NCBI RefSeq assembly: GCF_022751215.1
Contig: NZ_JAICDG010000003.1
Location: 682,001 to 746,000, forward strand
Direction: 5' to 3'
Origin: Actinomadura terrae
Lineage (GTDB): Bacteria > Actinomycetota > Actinomycetes > Streptosporangiales > Streptosporangiaceae
DNA length: 64,000 nt
A program made the position numbers and the translations under genes. The notes under the pieces were generated by a model. It saw only the letters and a program-made list of their open reading frames with translations, did not search any database and had not been told where the DNA came from. Positions 50,381 through 59,997 of the stretch are shown one piece after another (the first letter of the stretch is position 1; each line of letters opens with the position of its first letter).

Positions 50381-53332
50381 TCAGCCGCTCTGCGCACCAG
50401 GGTCGGCCTCGGTCCGGGTCAGGGCGCTCACCACGCCGACCCGCGAAGTCACCCCGAACTTTGTGAAGATGTGCGACAGGTGCGTCTCGACGGTGCGGAT
50501 GCTGACGAACAGCCGCTCGGCTATCTGGGAGTTCGAGCATCCCTCGACCACGAGCGTGGCGACCTCGTACTCCCGCTTGGACAGCCCGCCGGGCAGCCCG
50601 GAGCGGCGGCCGTTCTTGGAGGGCACCCGCACGCCGATGCGGCGCTGCTCCCGCACGGCCTGGGCGTGCAGCGTGCGCGCCCCGCAGGAGGAGAAGACCC
50701 CGGCGGCCAGCCGCAGCTGCTCGCGGGCGGCGGGCCGGTCGCCCGCCTCGGCGTGCGCGGTGCCCGCCCGCAGCCGGGCCCGGCCGGCCTCGATCTGGTG
50801 CCCGGCCTCCTCGAACATCTCCGCCGCCCGCAGCGCCTCCCGCGCCGCCCGCTCCGGGTCGGTGAGCTGGAGCGCGTGCGCGCGCGCCAGGTGCGCCAGC
50901 GCGTTGTGCGCCTCCAGGCCGGGGATGACGAACCCCTCGGTGCGCTCCACCCAGCTCCGCGCGGCGTCGGCGCGGTTCCGGCCCGCCTCCAGGGCCGCCA
51001 TCACCTCGCACAGCGACAGGTGGGTCCGCTGGTCCAGCGGGCCCGCGAGCGCGACCGTGACGGCGTCGGCCGCCTCGTCCAGGCGGCCGAGGCCGAACAG
51101 CGCCATCGCGCGCGCGTAGCGGGCCATCGACCCCCACCACTCGCCGACGCCCTCGCCGCTCTCGATCGCCTCCTCGGCGTGGGCCAGCGCGGACTCCTCG
51201 TCCCCCGACCAGCCCGCGACGAGGCTCTGCTGGGTGAGCGCGAACACCAGCTGCTGCCCCGAGTGGTGCAGCCGCGCCTCCTCGACTGCCTCCTCGGCGG
51301 TGACCGCCGCCTCCTCCAGCCGGCCGAGCATCCCGTACGCGCGGGCCAGGCCGGCGGTCAGGTTCGTCACGACGTAGAGCTGGCCCGTCCGGCGGGCGAC
51401 GGCGCTGGCGCGCTGGAACTTGCCGACCGCGGAGAGGAACTGGCCCGTGAACGTCTCGGCCCAGCACAGCCAGGCGATCGCGTCCATCCACTCGGCGAGG
51501 TGCTCGTCGGGGGCGCCGTCGACCAGGACGTTCGCGGCGTCCAGGTAGCGCAGCGCGTCCTCGACGCGGCCCGCCGCGAGCGCGGGCATCGGACGCAGCG
51601 CCGCGACGGCCAGCTTCAGGCCGGGCTCCCAGTCCTCGGAGTCGTCGGGCATCAGGTCGAGCACGGCCTGCGCGCCGCGGAAGTCGATGCGCATCATCCG
51701 CTCGGCGACCAGCCGCATCCGCAGCGGCACGGCGGCGGGGGAGCGGGGGTCGGGCATGCGGCGCAGCTCGTCCAGCAGCAGGGCCCGCGCCTCGTGCGGG
51801 CGGCCGAGCTGGCGCTCCATCAGCGCGGCGAGCCGGGCGGCGCGCGCCCGGCGCTCGTAGTCGTCCTCGGGGAGCATCTTGAGCACGTTGCGCGCGGTCT
51901 CGCGGCCCGCGGCGAGGTGTCCGCCGACGGTCTGGACCTGCGCCAGCTCCATCATCAGCTCCAGCCGGGACGGCAGGCCCGAGCCGTCCTCGCCGGGCTC
52001 CGCTCCGCCGGGCCGCGCCTCCGGCTGCGTCTCGGGCATGAGCCGCAGCGCCGCCTGGAGCCAGTGCGCGGACGTCGCCGGGGCCTGCGCGGCGAACGCG
52101 CGCGCGGCCTCCACCAGCGTCGCGATCGCGTGCCGGTCGCCCGCCCGGCCGGACCGCTCGATGTGCCGGGCGCGGACGGCGGCGGGCGCGCCGATCCCGG
52201 TGAGGTAGGCGGCGATCCGGCCGTGCGCGGCGAGCCGCCACCCGGCCGCGGCCGACCGGTAGGCGGCGTGCCGGACGAGCGGGTGCCGGAACCGGAACCG
52301 CTCGGCGTGCGGGCGGACGATGTCGCGGGCGACCAGCTCGTCCAGCGCCGCGAGCGCGACCTCCTCGCTGACCTCGGCAGCGGCGGCGGCCAGCAGCGGC
52401 GGGAACTCGTCGGCCGCGACCGCCGCGCTCTGCGCGATCAGCAGCGCGTCCGGCGACAGGCCGCTCAGCTCCAGCTGGAGCGCCGCGCGGACGGCGGGCG
52501 GCAGGTCGCCGTCGGGCTGCCCCACGGTCAGCGGCTCGCGGGTGCGGACGAGCGCCTCCAGGTAGAAGGGGTTGCCGCCGCTGGCCCGGTACAGCTCGCG
52601 GGAGCGCGTCCCGCTGAAGCGGGGGCCGAGCAGCTCGACGACCTCGGCCTCGGTGAGCGGCTCGACCGACAGCTGCCGGCCGCCGACCGCCCGCACCGAC
52701 GCCTGCACGAGCGCGGCCAGCCGCGCCGACGCCTGCGCCGGACGGTAGGCCAGCGCGATCAGCACCCGGGCGCGCGGCGGGTGCCGGACGAGGTGGTCCA
52801 GCAGCTCGATCGTGGCGTCGTCGGCCCAGTGCACGTCGTCCAGGATCAGGACGAGGCCGGAGGGGGCGGCCAGCTCCTCCAGCAGGTGCCGCACCGCCCG
52901 GTAGAGCTGGTAGCGCGCCACCGGTGTGGCCTCGGCGCCGGGCGGACCCGCGGCGACGCCGTCGCTGAGCGCGGTGAACAGCGCGGGGAAGACGGGCGCG
53001 AGCAGCCGGATCGTCGCCTGGCTGAGATCGGGGAAGTGCTCCTCCAGGTGGTCGTCGAGCGCGTCGACGACCGCGCCGAACGGCATCTCCTGCTCGAACT
53101 CGGCCGCGCGGCCGGACAGGATGCTCAGCTTGCGCGCGTCCGCCGCCGAGACCAGCTCGGTCAGCAGCCGGGTCTTGCCCGCGCCGGGCTCCCCGACCAG
53201 GGCCAGGAACCGGAAGGCGGCCGCCGCCGTGTCGTCCAGGGCCTCCTCGAAGTCGTGGAGGACGGCCCGCCTGCCGACCAGGGGAGCGCCGTTCGCGGTC
53301 GCTTCGTTGCGCTGGCCCGTACGACCCTCCAT
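50381..53332 (-). CDS. LAL-type LuxR family transcriptional regulator
   Basis: 983 residues (ATG at 53332, or GTG at 53338). The N-terminal AAA-type ATPase has Walker A LVGEPGAGKTRLL near residue 47 and Walker B LVLILDDVHWAD. A long helical middle region of TPR-like repeats follows. The C-terminal LuxR helix-turn-helix reads LSKREYEVATLVVEGCSNSQIAERLFVSIRTVETH in parts and ends ALTRT. This MalT/LAL layout is common in actinomycetes. The hydrolase/GMC operon starts 247 bp downstream on the same strand, so it is the likely target. Confidence 0.94.
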   Translation of the reverse strand: MEGRTGQRNEATANGAPLVGRRAVLHDFEEALDDTAAAAFRFLALVGEPGAGKTRLLTELVSAADARKLSILSGRAAEFEQEMPFGAVVDALDDHLEEHFPDLSQATIRLLAPVFPALFTALSDGVAAGPPGAEATPVARYQLYRAVRHLLEELAAPSGLVLILDDVHWADDATIELLDHLVRHPPRARVLIALAYRPAQASARLAALVQASVRAVGGRQLSVEPLTEAEVVELLGPRFSGTRSRELYRASGGNPFYLEALVRTREPLTVGQPDGDLPPAVRAALQLELSGLSPDALLIAQSAAVAADEFPPLLAAAAAEVSEEVALAALDELVARDIVRPHAERFRFRHPLVRHAAYRSAAAGWRLAAHGRIAAYLTGIGAPAAVRARHIERSGRAGDRHAIATLVEAARAFAAQAPATSAHWLQAALRLMPETQPEARPGGAEPGEDGSGLPSRLELMMELAQVQTVGGHLAAGRETARNVLKMLPEDDYERRARAARLAALMERQLGRPHEARALLLDELRRMPDPRSPAAVPLRMRLVAERMMRIDFRGAQAVLDLMPDDSEDWEPGLKLAVAALRPMPALAAGRVEDALRYLDAANVLVDGAPDEHLAEWMDAIAWLCWAETFTGQFLSAVGKFQRASAVARRTGQLYVVTNLTAGLARAYGMLGRLEEAAVTAEEAVEEARLHHSGQQLVFALTQQSLVAGWSGDEESALAHAEEAIESGEGVGEWWGSMARYARAMALFGLGRLDEAADAVTVALAGPLDQRTHLSLCEVMAALEAGRNRADAARSWVERTEGFVIPGLEAHNALAHLARAHALQLTDPERAAREALRAAEMFEEAGHQIEAGRARLRAGTAHAEAGDRPAAREQLRLAAGVFSSCGARTLHAQAVREQRRIGVRVPSKNGRRSGLPGGLSKREYEVATLVVEGCSNSQIAERLFVSIRTVETHLSHIFTKFGVTSRVGVVSALTRTEADPGAQSG

Positions 53333-53338
53333 GTCCAC

Positions 53339-53720
53339 ACCCCAACAGCGACAGGCGGTCGATACGCCGTTACCTGAGAATCCGCGGAAATTACCTTATC
53401 GAGTCATACGTCAATAAGACGGGACAACACGCCCATGATCACGGCACGGCCCCGGCGGGCCGGGTCCCTCGCGGGACCGAGTTGTCCATAGCTATCAACC
53501 GCCGAGGAGGGCCCCGTGTCAACCTCGGGGAGGTAAACCGTTCCGGACTCGTCACCATGCGTGCCCCACCCTCCAGGCCCCCGCCCCGCCCCCCGGGCGG
53601 GACCGGGAGCTCCGCCGGGAGGCCGCCGCCGACACCCCCGTCGCGGCCGCACGCGCCGAGCATAAACCGCGAACCCCGCCCGGTGCCGGGAGTTATTGTT
53701 TTGGACGGTGTCTAAGCAGG
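53339..53720. other. Intergenic region with LAL promoter
   Basis: On the minus strand, TTGACG (complement at 53409-53414) and TAATTT (53388-53393), 15 bases apart, form a plausible promoter ~55 bases before the LAL start. The remainder toward the lutC end is Pro/Arg-coding-like GC-rich sequence without a supported gene. A small CCCGG-2-CCGGG hairpin near 53681 followed by AGTTATTGTTTT would act only on plus-strand transcripts. Confidence 0.4.
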
Positions 53721-54344
53721 TCAGCGCAGTATTAGGACCTCCAGGACGCGGGGCCCGTGGACGCCCTCCACCCGGGTCAGCTCGATATCGCTGGTGGCGG
53801 ACGGGCCCGACACGAACGTCAGCGGGCGGCGCGGGTCGAGCCGCCGCAGCGCGTCCGGCACGTCCGGCGCGATCTGGTCGGCGCGGACGACGATCAGATG
53901 GAAGTCGGGGACCAGCGAGAGCGCGCGCGGCCCCTGCTCCGGGCCGTGGTCCAGGACGATCGTGCCGGTCTCGGCGATCGCGACCGCGCATGCGGTGACC
54001 GCGCCGGCCAGTCCGTCCAGGTCGGCGACGGACGGGTCGCGCGCGACGGGTGCGCCGGCCGTCCATTCCGCCGGCAGGCCGCCGGGCACGCCGTACACGC
54101 CGGGACGCGCCGCGAGCCGCTCGGTGACGACCGCCGCCACGTCCGTCGCGGAAGCCTCCAGCACGGTCGCGCGGTAGTCGGCGACGCGCTCGGCGAACAG
54201 CGCGACGGTGGCGTCGGCGTCGCCGGTGTGGTGTTGGCCCAGGTAGCGGCGGTCGATCCGGGCGAGGCCGGCCTCGACCTCGGCGGCCGGGCGCACCGGC
54301 GCCGCCCGGTCGATCCGCCGCAGGATCTCCTCGCGCGCGTTCAC
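53721..54344 (-). CDS. lutC: LutC: LUD-domain subunit of lactate utilisation
   Basis: 207 residues, GTG start overlapping the lutB stop (GTGA). The LUD fold is indicated by AVAIAETGTIVLDHGPEQGPRALSLVPDFHLIVV spread over residues about 125-160 and PLTFVSGPSATSDIELTRVEGVHGP near the end, the signature SATSDIE-x-x-x-V-x-G-x-H-GP. Together with LutA and LutB it oxidises L-lactate to pyruvate. It is the last gene of the operon. Confidence 0.95.
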   Translation of the reverse strand: MNAREEILRRIDRAAPVRPAAEVEAGLARIDRRYLGQHHTGDADATVALFAERVADYRATVLEASATDVAAVVTERLAARPGVYGVPGGLPAEWTAGAPVARDPSVADLDGLAGAVTACAVAIAETGTIVLDHGPEQGPRALSLVPDFHLIVVRADQIAPDVPDALRRLDPRRPLTFVSGPSATSDIELTRVEGVHGPRVLEVLILR

Positions 54345-55795
54345 TCGTCCTCGCCCCCGTTCGTCCTGGCCCACCAGGCGCGGAACGACTCGGGCGGCGG
54401 CACGGGCGTGTCGCGGGTGTCGGACCAGGCGCGCAGTGGACCGGGCAGCCGCCGGATCCGGCCGCGGCGCCCGGCCAGGCGGCGGGACGCGGACGCGGCG
54501 CGCTGCGCGAGCGCCAGCCGGGTCGGGGAGCGCAGCGTCCACCCGGCCGCCGCCATCGCCGCGCGCTCCAGCCGGTGCCGCGGGCCCCGCTCGACCGCGC
54601 GGGCCCGCAGGTGCACCAGCACCTCGGGGATGTCGATCGCGACCGGGCACACCTCGTAGCACGCGCCGCACAGCGACGAGGCGTAGGGGAGCGAGGCGTC
54701 GATGTCCGACCCGACGCCCCTGAGCTGCGGCGACAGGATCGCGCCGATCGGGCCCGGGTAGGGCGAGCCGTAGGCGTGGCCGCCCGCCCGCCGGTACACC
54801 GGGCACACGTTCAGGCAGGCCGAGCAGCGGATGCAGCGCAGCGCCTGCCGCCCCACCTCGTCGGCGAGCGTCGCCGAGCGCCCGTTGTCGAGCAGGACCA
54901 GATGGACGTCGCGCGGCCCGTCGCCGGGATGGACGCCCGTCCACGCCGAGGTGTAGGGGTTCATCCGCTCGGCCGTGGACGAGCGCGGCAGCAGCTGGAG
55001 GAACACCTCCAGGTCCCGCCAGGCCGGGACGATCTTCTCCACGCCCATCACGGAGATCAGCGTGTCCGGCAGCGTCAGGCACATCCGGCCGTTGCCCTCC
55101 GACTCCAGCACGACCAGCGTCCCGGTGTCGGCGACCGCGAAGTTCACCCCCGACACCGCGACCCTCGCCGACAGGAACTTGTCGCGCAGGTGCCGCCGCG
55201 CCGCCTCGGCCAGCTCGGCGGGCGCGTCGGTCAGCCCCTCGGGCGCGCCGTCCATCGCGCGCAGGAAGATGTCGCGGATGTCGGACCTGTTCCGGTGGAT
55301 CGCCGGGACGAGGATGTGCGACGGCCGGTCGTCGCCGAGCTGGACGATCAGCTCCGCGAGGTCGGTCTCGTGCGCGGTGATCCCCTCCGCCGCGAGCGCC
55401 TCGTTCAGCCCGATCTCCTGCGTCGCCATCGACTTGACCTTGACGACCTCGGTCTCGCCGGTGGCCCTCACCAGGTCGGCGACGACGCGGTTCGCCTCCG
55501 CCGCGTCCCGCGCCCAGTGGACCGTCCCGCCCGCCGCGGTGAACCGCTCCTCCAGCAGCCGCAGGTAGTGGCCGAGGTTCGCCAGCACGTGGTCCTTGAT
55601 CTGGCGGCCCGCCTCGCGGAGCGCCGCCCAGTCCTCCAGCTCCGCGACGGCGGCGGCGCGCCGTTCCCGGATCGTGGTGGTGGCGTGGGCGAGGTTGCGG
55701 CGCAGCCGCGCGTCGGCGACGGCGGGCCCGGCCGCGTCGGGGAAGGAGGGCATCCCCAGGTAGGTCGGCATCGCCTCGGGAGACGGGGCGTTCAC
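54341..55795 (-). CDS. lutB: LutB: iron-sulfur subunit of lactate utilisation
   Basis: 484 residues from the GTG at 55795, which overlaps the lutA stop and has GAGGAGG before it. The N-terminal LUD domain (VKVKSMATQEIGLNEAL, VAVSGVNFAVADTGTLVV) precedes two 4Fe-4S sites: CIRCSACLNVCPVYR and CGACYEVCPVAIDIP. The C-terminal region is normal for LutB. It should pass electrons from lactate oxidation, through LutA, to the respiratory chain. Confidence 0.96.
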   Translation of the reverse strand: MNAPSPEAMPTYLGMPSFPDAAGPAVADARLRRNLAHATTTIRERRAAAVAELEDWAALREAGRQIKDHVLANLGHYLRLLEERFTAAGGTVHWARDAAEANRVVADLVRATGETEVVKVKSMATQEIGLNEALAAEGITAHETDLAELIVQLGDDRPSHILVPAIHRNRSDIRDIFLRAMDGAPEGLTDAPAELAEAARRHLRDKFLSARVAVSGVNFAVADTGTLVVLESEGNGRMCLTLPDTLISVMGVEKIVPAWRDLEVFLQLLPRSSTAERMNPYTSAWTGVHPGDGPRDVHLVLLDNGRSATLADEVGRQALRCIRCSACLNVCPVYRRAGGHAYGSPYPGPIGAILSPQLRGVGSDIDASLPYASSLCGACYEVCPVAIDIPEVLVHLRARAVERGPRHRLERAAMAAAGWTLRSPTRLALAQRAASASRRLAGRRGRIRRLPGPLRAWSDTRDTPVPPPESFRAWWARTNGGEDE

Positions 55796-56505
55796 AGCGG
55801 GTCCTCCTCGGTCGAGGCGAGGATCTCGGCCAGATGGACGGAGCGGACGCCCGAACGGGTCCGGCCGAGTGCGCCGCCGATGTGCATCAGGCAGGAGTTG
55901 TCGGCCGCGCACAGCGTCTCGGCGCCGCTCGCGTGGACGGCGGCCACCTTGTCCGCGCACATGGCCGCCGAGACGTCGGCGTTCTTCAGCGCGAACGTCC
56001 CGCCGAAGCCGCAGCACTCCGCCGCGTCCGGCAGTTCGACCAGGTCGATGCCGCGCACCGCGCGCAGCAGCCGCAGCGGCCGGTCGCCGACCCGCAGCAT
56101 CCGCAGCGAGTGGCAGGTCGGGTGGTAGGTGACGCGGTGCGGGTAGGACGCGCCGACGTCGGTGACGCCCAGCACGTCCACGAGGAACTCCGACAGCTCA
56201 TGGACGCGGGACGCGACGCCCGCGGTCCGCGGCGCCAGCCGGGGATGCCAGTCGCGGATCATCGCGGCGCAGGACGCGGACGGCGTCACCACCGCCTCGC
56301 AGCCCTCGAACGCCTCGGCGAACCCCTTCACCAGGCGCAGCGCCCGCCGCCGGTAGCCGGTGTTGAGGTGCATCTGCCCGCAGCACGTCTGGGCGGAGGG
56401 GAACTCGACATCGTGGCCGAGGCGCCGCAGCAGCCGCACGACCGCCTTGCCGGTGTCCGGATAGAGGGTGTCGTTCACGCACGTGAGGAAAAGCGCGATC
56501 TTCAC
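55792..56505 (-). CDS. lutA: LutA: CCG-domain subunit of lactate utilisation
   Basis: 237 residues from the GTG at 56505 (a longer frame to 56715 is not needed and would extend the normal start). It begins VKIALFLTCVNDTLYP. The two cysteine-rich CCG domains are seen as SAQTCCGQMHLNTGY and DAAECCGFGGTFALK, with conserved Cys also at SASCAAMI and HPTCHSLRML. It is the first gene of the three-gene operon. No lactate permease or GntR-type LldR regulator lies beside it. Confidence 0.95.
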   Translation of the reverse strand: MKIALFLTCVNDTLYPDTGKAVVRLLRRLGHDVEFPSAQTCCGQMHLNTGYRRRALRLVKGFAEAFEGCEAVVTPSASCAAMIRDWHPRLAPRTAGVASRVHELSEFLVDVLGVTDVGASYPHRVTYHPTCHSLRMLRVGDRPLRLLRAVRGIDLVELPDAAECCGFGGTFALKNADVSAAMCADKVAAVHASGAETLCAADNSCLMHIGGALGRTRSGVRSVHLAEILASTEEDPL

Positions 56506-56898
56506 CCCACCGTCGTACCCGGTCCCCGCCCCGCCAGTCGAGACACCGCGCCAGTCGGAGCACGCTGACAAGGAGAAAAGGAGAAGGGGACGGCCGGTGC
56601 CCGGACCGTGCGCTCGCGCGCACCGTCCCCACCCGGGCGACCGGCCGTCCCTGTGGGCCCGCTCGACCAAGGGAACCCGAACAGACAACGACGGACCCCC
56701 GCCAGAAGTTCTCATTCGCGGAGGATCAATTTCGGCGAGTTTTCGGTGTAACGCGCGGGCGTCGGGGCGAGCGTCCGGGGCGCCGTCCGGTGGAGGCCGC
56801 GCGCATCGCCCCCCGGTGAGGTGGCCGCGCCAGGTATCACCGCTGGTCAGGGGGGTATGGCCGTCGGGGCGAGCGGCGGGGGGCGAATCGGGGGCGAG
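56506..56898. other. Divergent regulatory region between lutABC and the GAP transporter
   Basis: 393 bp holding the promoters for both directions. An AT-richer segment near 56708-56750 (AAGTTCTCATTC, GATCAATTTCGG) is the likeliest promoter zone of the plus-strand gene. I see no clear operator palindrome and no RNA gene. Confidence 0.4.
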
Positions 56899-57558
56899 AT
56901 GGGCGAGGTCATCAGGGCAGTGCTGCCGCTCACGTTGGGGGTGCTGGTCAGCCCGATTCCGATCATCGCGATCGTGGCCCTGCTGCTGACGCCGCGCGCG
57001 CGGGACGCGGCGCTCGGGTTCCTGGCGGGGTGGACGGCGGGCATCGTCGCCGCGACGACGGTGCTACTGGTGATCGCGAACGTCATCGGGATGAATTCCG
57101 ACACCGGCGAACCGAAGACATCGGTGTCGGTGATCGTACTGCTGCTGGGCATCCTCGTGCTCACGATCGCCGTCCGGCAGTGGACGGGGCGGCACGAGGA
57201 CACCCACCGCAACCGCCTGGAGGGCGTCACGCCGGTGCGGGCCGTCCAGCAGGGGCTGCTGCTCTCGATCCTCAACCCCACGAACCTGCTGATGTTCGTC
57301 GCTGCGGCGATCGCGGTGTCGCAGGGCCTGCTGAGCGTCGGCGGGGAGGTCGTGGCGGTCGCGGTGTTCTCGCTCGTCGCGGCGTGCGGGGTGGCGGTCC
57401 CGGTGGTCGTCTACCTGGTCGACGCCGCGCGGTGGCGGCCCCGGCTGGACGCACTCGGCGCGTGGCTGGAGCCGAACCGCGCGACGGTCGTCTCGGTGCT
57501 GCTGCTGGTGATCGGGGTCGTCCTGCTGGCCAAGGGCATCGGCGGCCTGATCGACTGA
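56899..57558 (+). CDS. GAP-family transporter (LysE-like fold)
   Basis: 219 residues from the ATG at 56899 with a GGGGGCGAG upstream. Six membrane segments; the first (VLPLTLGVLVSPIPIIAIVALLLTP) and the fourth (GLLLSILNPTNLLMFVAAAI) carry the SP-P and NP-N elements of the GAP (Sap) family, which relates to LysE exporters and includes mycobacterial glycopeptidolipid and sulfolipid transport proteins. The substrate here is unknown. It is divergent from lutA. Confidence 0.85.
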   Translation: MGEVIRAVLPLTLGVLVSPIPIIAIVALLLTPRARDAALGFLAGWTAGIVAATTVLLVIANVIGMNSDTGEPKTSVSVIVLLLGILVLTIAVRQWTGRHEDTHRNRLEGVTPVRAVQQGLLLSILNPTNLLMFVAAAIAVSQGLLSVGGEVVAVAVFSLVAACGVAVPVVVYLVDAARWRPRLDALGAWLEPNRATVVSVLLLVIGVVLLAKGIGGLID

Positions 57559-57565
57559 GGCTCCG

Positions 57566-58474
57566 CTACCCCAGCAGGGCCAGCTCCAGATGGGCGGAGA
57601 CGATCCAGTTGGGGACGTCGACGACCTCGGAGATCTTCAGGTCGGCGGCGACGCTCGCCAGCAGGTAGGCGTCGGCGGGGGCGAGGCCGGTGCGGGCGGC
57701 GACCTCGGCGACGAGGTGGCGGGTGGCGTCCCGGGCCGCCTCCATCAGGTCGGGGCCGATCCCGGTGGTGACGAGGGCGCGGCCCGTGCGGTGGGTGCGC
57801 GGGTCCGACTCGATGAGCGGGGTGGGCGGTGCGGCGCCCTTGCGCAGCCCCACCCGGAGCCGGATGGACGCCTCGGTCTCGATCCCGGTGCCGCAGACCT
57901 CGCCGTCGCCCATCGCGGCGTGCGCGTCGCCGAGCGACAGCAGCGCGCCGTCCACCCCGACCGGCAGGACGAGCCGGGCGCCGGGCCCGACGTGCCGGAT
58001 GTCCATGTTGCCGCCCCAGCGTCGCGGCGGGACGATCGAGTGCGCGCCGGGCTCGGGCGGTGCCACCCCGATCGTGCCGATCATCGGGACGACCGGGACG
58101 CGCACTCCCGGCAGCGGCTCGGCGACCCCGTCCGCGATCTTGGAGACGCGCAGGTGCGGGTCGGGGAAGTCGTCGGCGAGCAGCCCGAAGCCGGGGATGC
58201 TCGCGGTCCAGCCCCAGTCGCCGACCGCCATCTCCAGCACGTCGATCACCAGGGCGTCCCCGGGGCGGGCGCCCTCGACCAGGAACGGTCCGGTCACCGG
58301 GTTGACTTGGGCGAAGTCGAGCGCGGCGACCTCGGCGGTGCCCGCGTCCGGGCCGAGCTGCCCGCCGCTCGCGTCGGCGGTCTCGACCGTGAACTCCGCG
58401 TCCGGGACGAGCGAGACGACGGGCGGGATCGCGTTGTTCCAGGCGTTGTGCACGCTCGTGCGGCGGATGTGCAT
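57566..58474 (-). CDS. Acetamidase/formamidase family amidase
   Basis: 302 residues. The family marks are HNAWNNAIPPVVSL near the start, GARPGDALVIDVLEM, RRWGGNMDIRHVGPGARLVLPV, and DAHAAMGDGEVCGTGIE with the conserved metal-site residues. The ATG shares one base with the permease stop (TGATG), so the two are one operon. It hydrolyses small amides to ammonia and an acid; acetamide, formamide or a related compound taken up by the permease is the likely substrate. Confidence 0.92.
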   Translation of the reverse strand: MHIRRTSVHNAWNNAIPPVVSLVPDAEFTVETADASGGQLGPDAGTAEVAALDFAQVNPVTGPFLVEGARPGDALVIDVLEMAVGDWGWTASIPGFGLLADDFPDPHLRVSKIADGVAEPLPGVRVPVVPMIGTIGVAPPEPGAHSIVPPRRWGGNMDIRHVGPGARLVLPVGVDGALLSLGDAHAAMGDGEVCGTGIETEASIRLRVGLRKGAAPPTPLIESDPRTHRTGRALVTTGIGPDLMEAARDATRHLVAEVAARTGLAPADAYLLASVAADLKISEVVDVPNWIVSAHLELALLG

Positions 58475-59883
58475 CAGTCCTCCAGGTTCAGGTCGGTCCC
58501 GCGGCCCGAGAGCCGGTAGAACACCAGCACCAGGACGCCGGCGGCGAGCCAGGCCAGCCCGCCGGTCTTGGCCCGCGCGTCGGCGTTCCACAGCACCGAG
58601 CCTATGATCACCGCGCCGAGCGCCGGCGCCACGACGTGCAGGTGCCAGCGCGTGCTCCGGTTCCGCAGCGTGAAGTGCACGAACACCGCGAGGTGCAGCA
58701 GCAGGAACGCGAACAGCGCCCCGAAGTTCACGAGCGACGACAGCAGGCTCACCTGGCCGGTGAACGACAGCCCGAGCACGAGCGAGATCGCCGCGACGAA
58801 CAGCAGGGCGCGCTCGGGCGTCCGCCGCGTCGGGTGGACGTGCGCGAGGAAGGCGGGCAGCTTGCGGTCGCGGGCCATGCTGAACAGCAGCCGGGACGTC
58901 GCGGCCTGCGCCACCAGCGAGTTCGCCACGCCGGTGGCGAGCGCCGCCGCCACCGCCGTCATGTTCTTGAGCCAGCCCCCGCCCGCGATCCAGGCGATGT
59001 CGTAGAACGCGGAGTTGGTGGCCTCGTCCCCGGCGAACTCGGTGCGGCCGGGCACCAGCAGCGCCGCGATCCACGTCTGGACGACGAACAGCCCCGCGAC
59101 CAGGCACAGCGCCAGCAGCGTGGCGCGCCCGACCAGCCGCCGGTCGCCGCCCGCCACCTCCTCCGACAGCGTGGAGATCCCGTCGAAGCCGAGGAAGCTC
59201 AGCACCGCGACCGACAGCGCCCCGAAGATCAGACCCGGCGTCAGCAGGTCGGGGTTGACCAGCGGGTCGAAGGAGAACCGCGCGCCGTTCTCGCCGCGCG
59301 CGACGGCGGCGGCGCCGAAGGCGACGAACACCGCGAGCGCCACCAGCTCGGCGAGCAGGAACAGCCGGTTCAGCCGCGCGGTCGTCTCGATGCCCAGGTA
59401 GTTGATCACTGTGTTGACCACGACGAACATGACGATCCAGCACCACTGCGGCACCTCGGGCCGCAGCGCGTGCAGCGCCGCCGCGCTCATCACGTACAGC
59501 AGGGTCGGGACGAGCAGGTAGTCCAGCAGGATCGCCCAGCCCGCGAGGAAGCCGGCCTTGTCGTTGATGCCGCGCCCCGCGTAGGAGTAGACGGACCCGG
59601 CGATCGGGAACGCGCGCGACATCTCCCGGTAGCTGAGCGCGGTGAACGCCATCGCCACCAGCCCGATCAGGTAGGTCAGCGCGACCATGCCCCTGGACTC
59701 GTTGAACACCGCCCCGAAGATCGTGAACGGCGCGATCGGGAGCATCATCACCAGGCCGTACACGACCAGGTCGGGCAGCCGGAGCGAGCGGCGGAGCTCC
59801 TGGGCGTAGCCGAAGGACTCCAGCGTCCGCGCGCCGGAATCCTCCGGCGCGGGCTCCGCGGGCTCGGAACGGGCGGTCGTCAT
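58474..59883 (-). CDS. APC-family amino acid/amine permease
   Basis: 469 residues from the ATG at 59883. About 12 membrane segments with the APC consensus: LRLPDLVVYGLVMMLPIAPF for helix 1, LSYREMSRAFPIAGSVYSYAG for helix 2-3, FLGFDGISTLSEEV for helix 6, and SRLLFSMARDRKLPAF. It resembles putrescine importers (PuuP group). It is coupled to the amidase and divergent from a FadR-type regulator, so the unit probably takes up and degrades an amine or amide. Confidence 0.92.
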   Translation of the reverse strand: MTTARSEPAEPAPEDSGARTLESFGYAQELRRSLRLPDLVVYGLVMMLPIAPFTIFGAVFNESRGMVALTYLIGLVAMAFTALSYREMSRAFPIAGSVYSYAGRGINDKAGFLAGWAILLDYLLVPTLLYVMSAAALHALRPEVPQWCWIVMFVVVNTVINYLGIETTARLNRLFLLAELVALAVFVAFGAAAVARGENGARFSFDPLVNPDLLTPGLIFGALSVAVLSFLGFDGISTLSEEVAGGDRRLVGRATLLALCLVAGLFVVQTWIAALLVPGRTEFAGDEATNSAFYDIAWIAGGGWLKNMTAVAAALATGVANSLVAQAATSRLLFSMARDRKLPAFLAHVHPTRRTPERALLFVAAISLVLGLSFTGQVSLLSSLVNFGALFAFLLLHLAVFVHFTLRNRSTRWHLHVVAPALGAVIIGSVLWNADARAKTGGLAWLAAGVLVLVFYRLSGRGTDLNLED

Positions 59884-59954
59884 GGCGCACACGCCTTTCG
59901 GTCGGCCGCGCGGGCCGGTGGGAGCGGACGGACGCGGCTGTGAGAATATGCCGA

Positions 59955-59979
59955 GAAAGGTCTAAGTTCTAGACCTTTC
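59955..59979. promoter_or_regulatory. Probable operator of the FadR-type regulator
   Basis: GAAAGGTCTA and TAGACCTTTC are perfect inverted copies separated by AGTTC. The repeat lies between the divergent permease and regulator genes, 18 bases before the regulator's GTG. It is the only strong palindrome there. Confidence 0.75.
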
Positions 59980-59997
59980 CAGCGGGCCGGGGGCGGC

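Noticed and set aside
50471..53377. A 968-codon open frame antisense to the LAL regulator
   Set aside because: It is a shadow of the LAL gene; its composition is Arg/Gly/Gln-rich without domains, while the minus-strand frame has complete ATPase and HTH motifs.
53439..53663. 74-codon frame between the LAL regulator and lutC
   Set aside because: Low-complexity Gly/Arg/Pro product, no ribosome site, and codon use unlike neighbouring genes.
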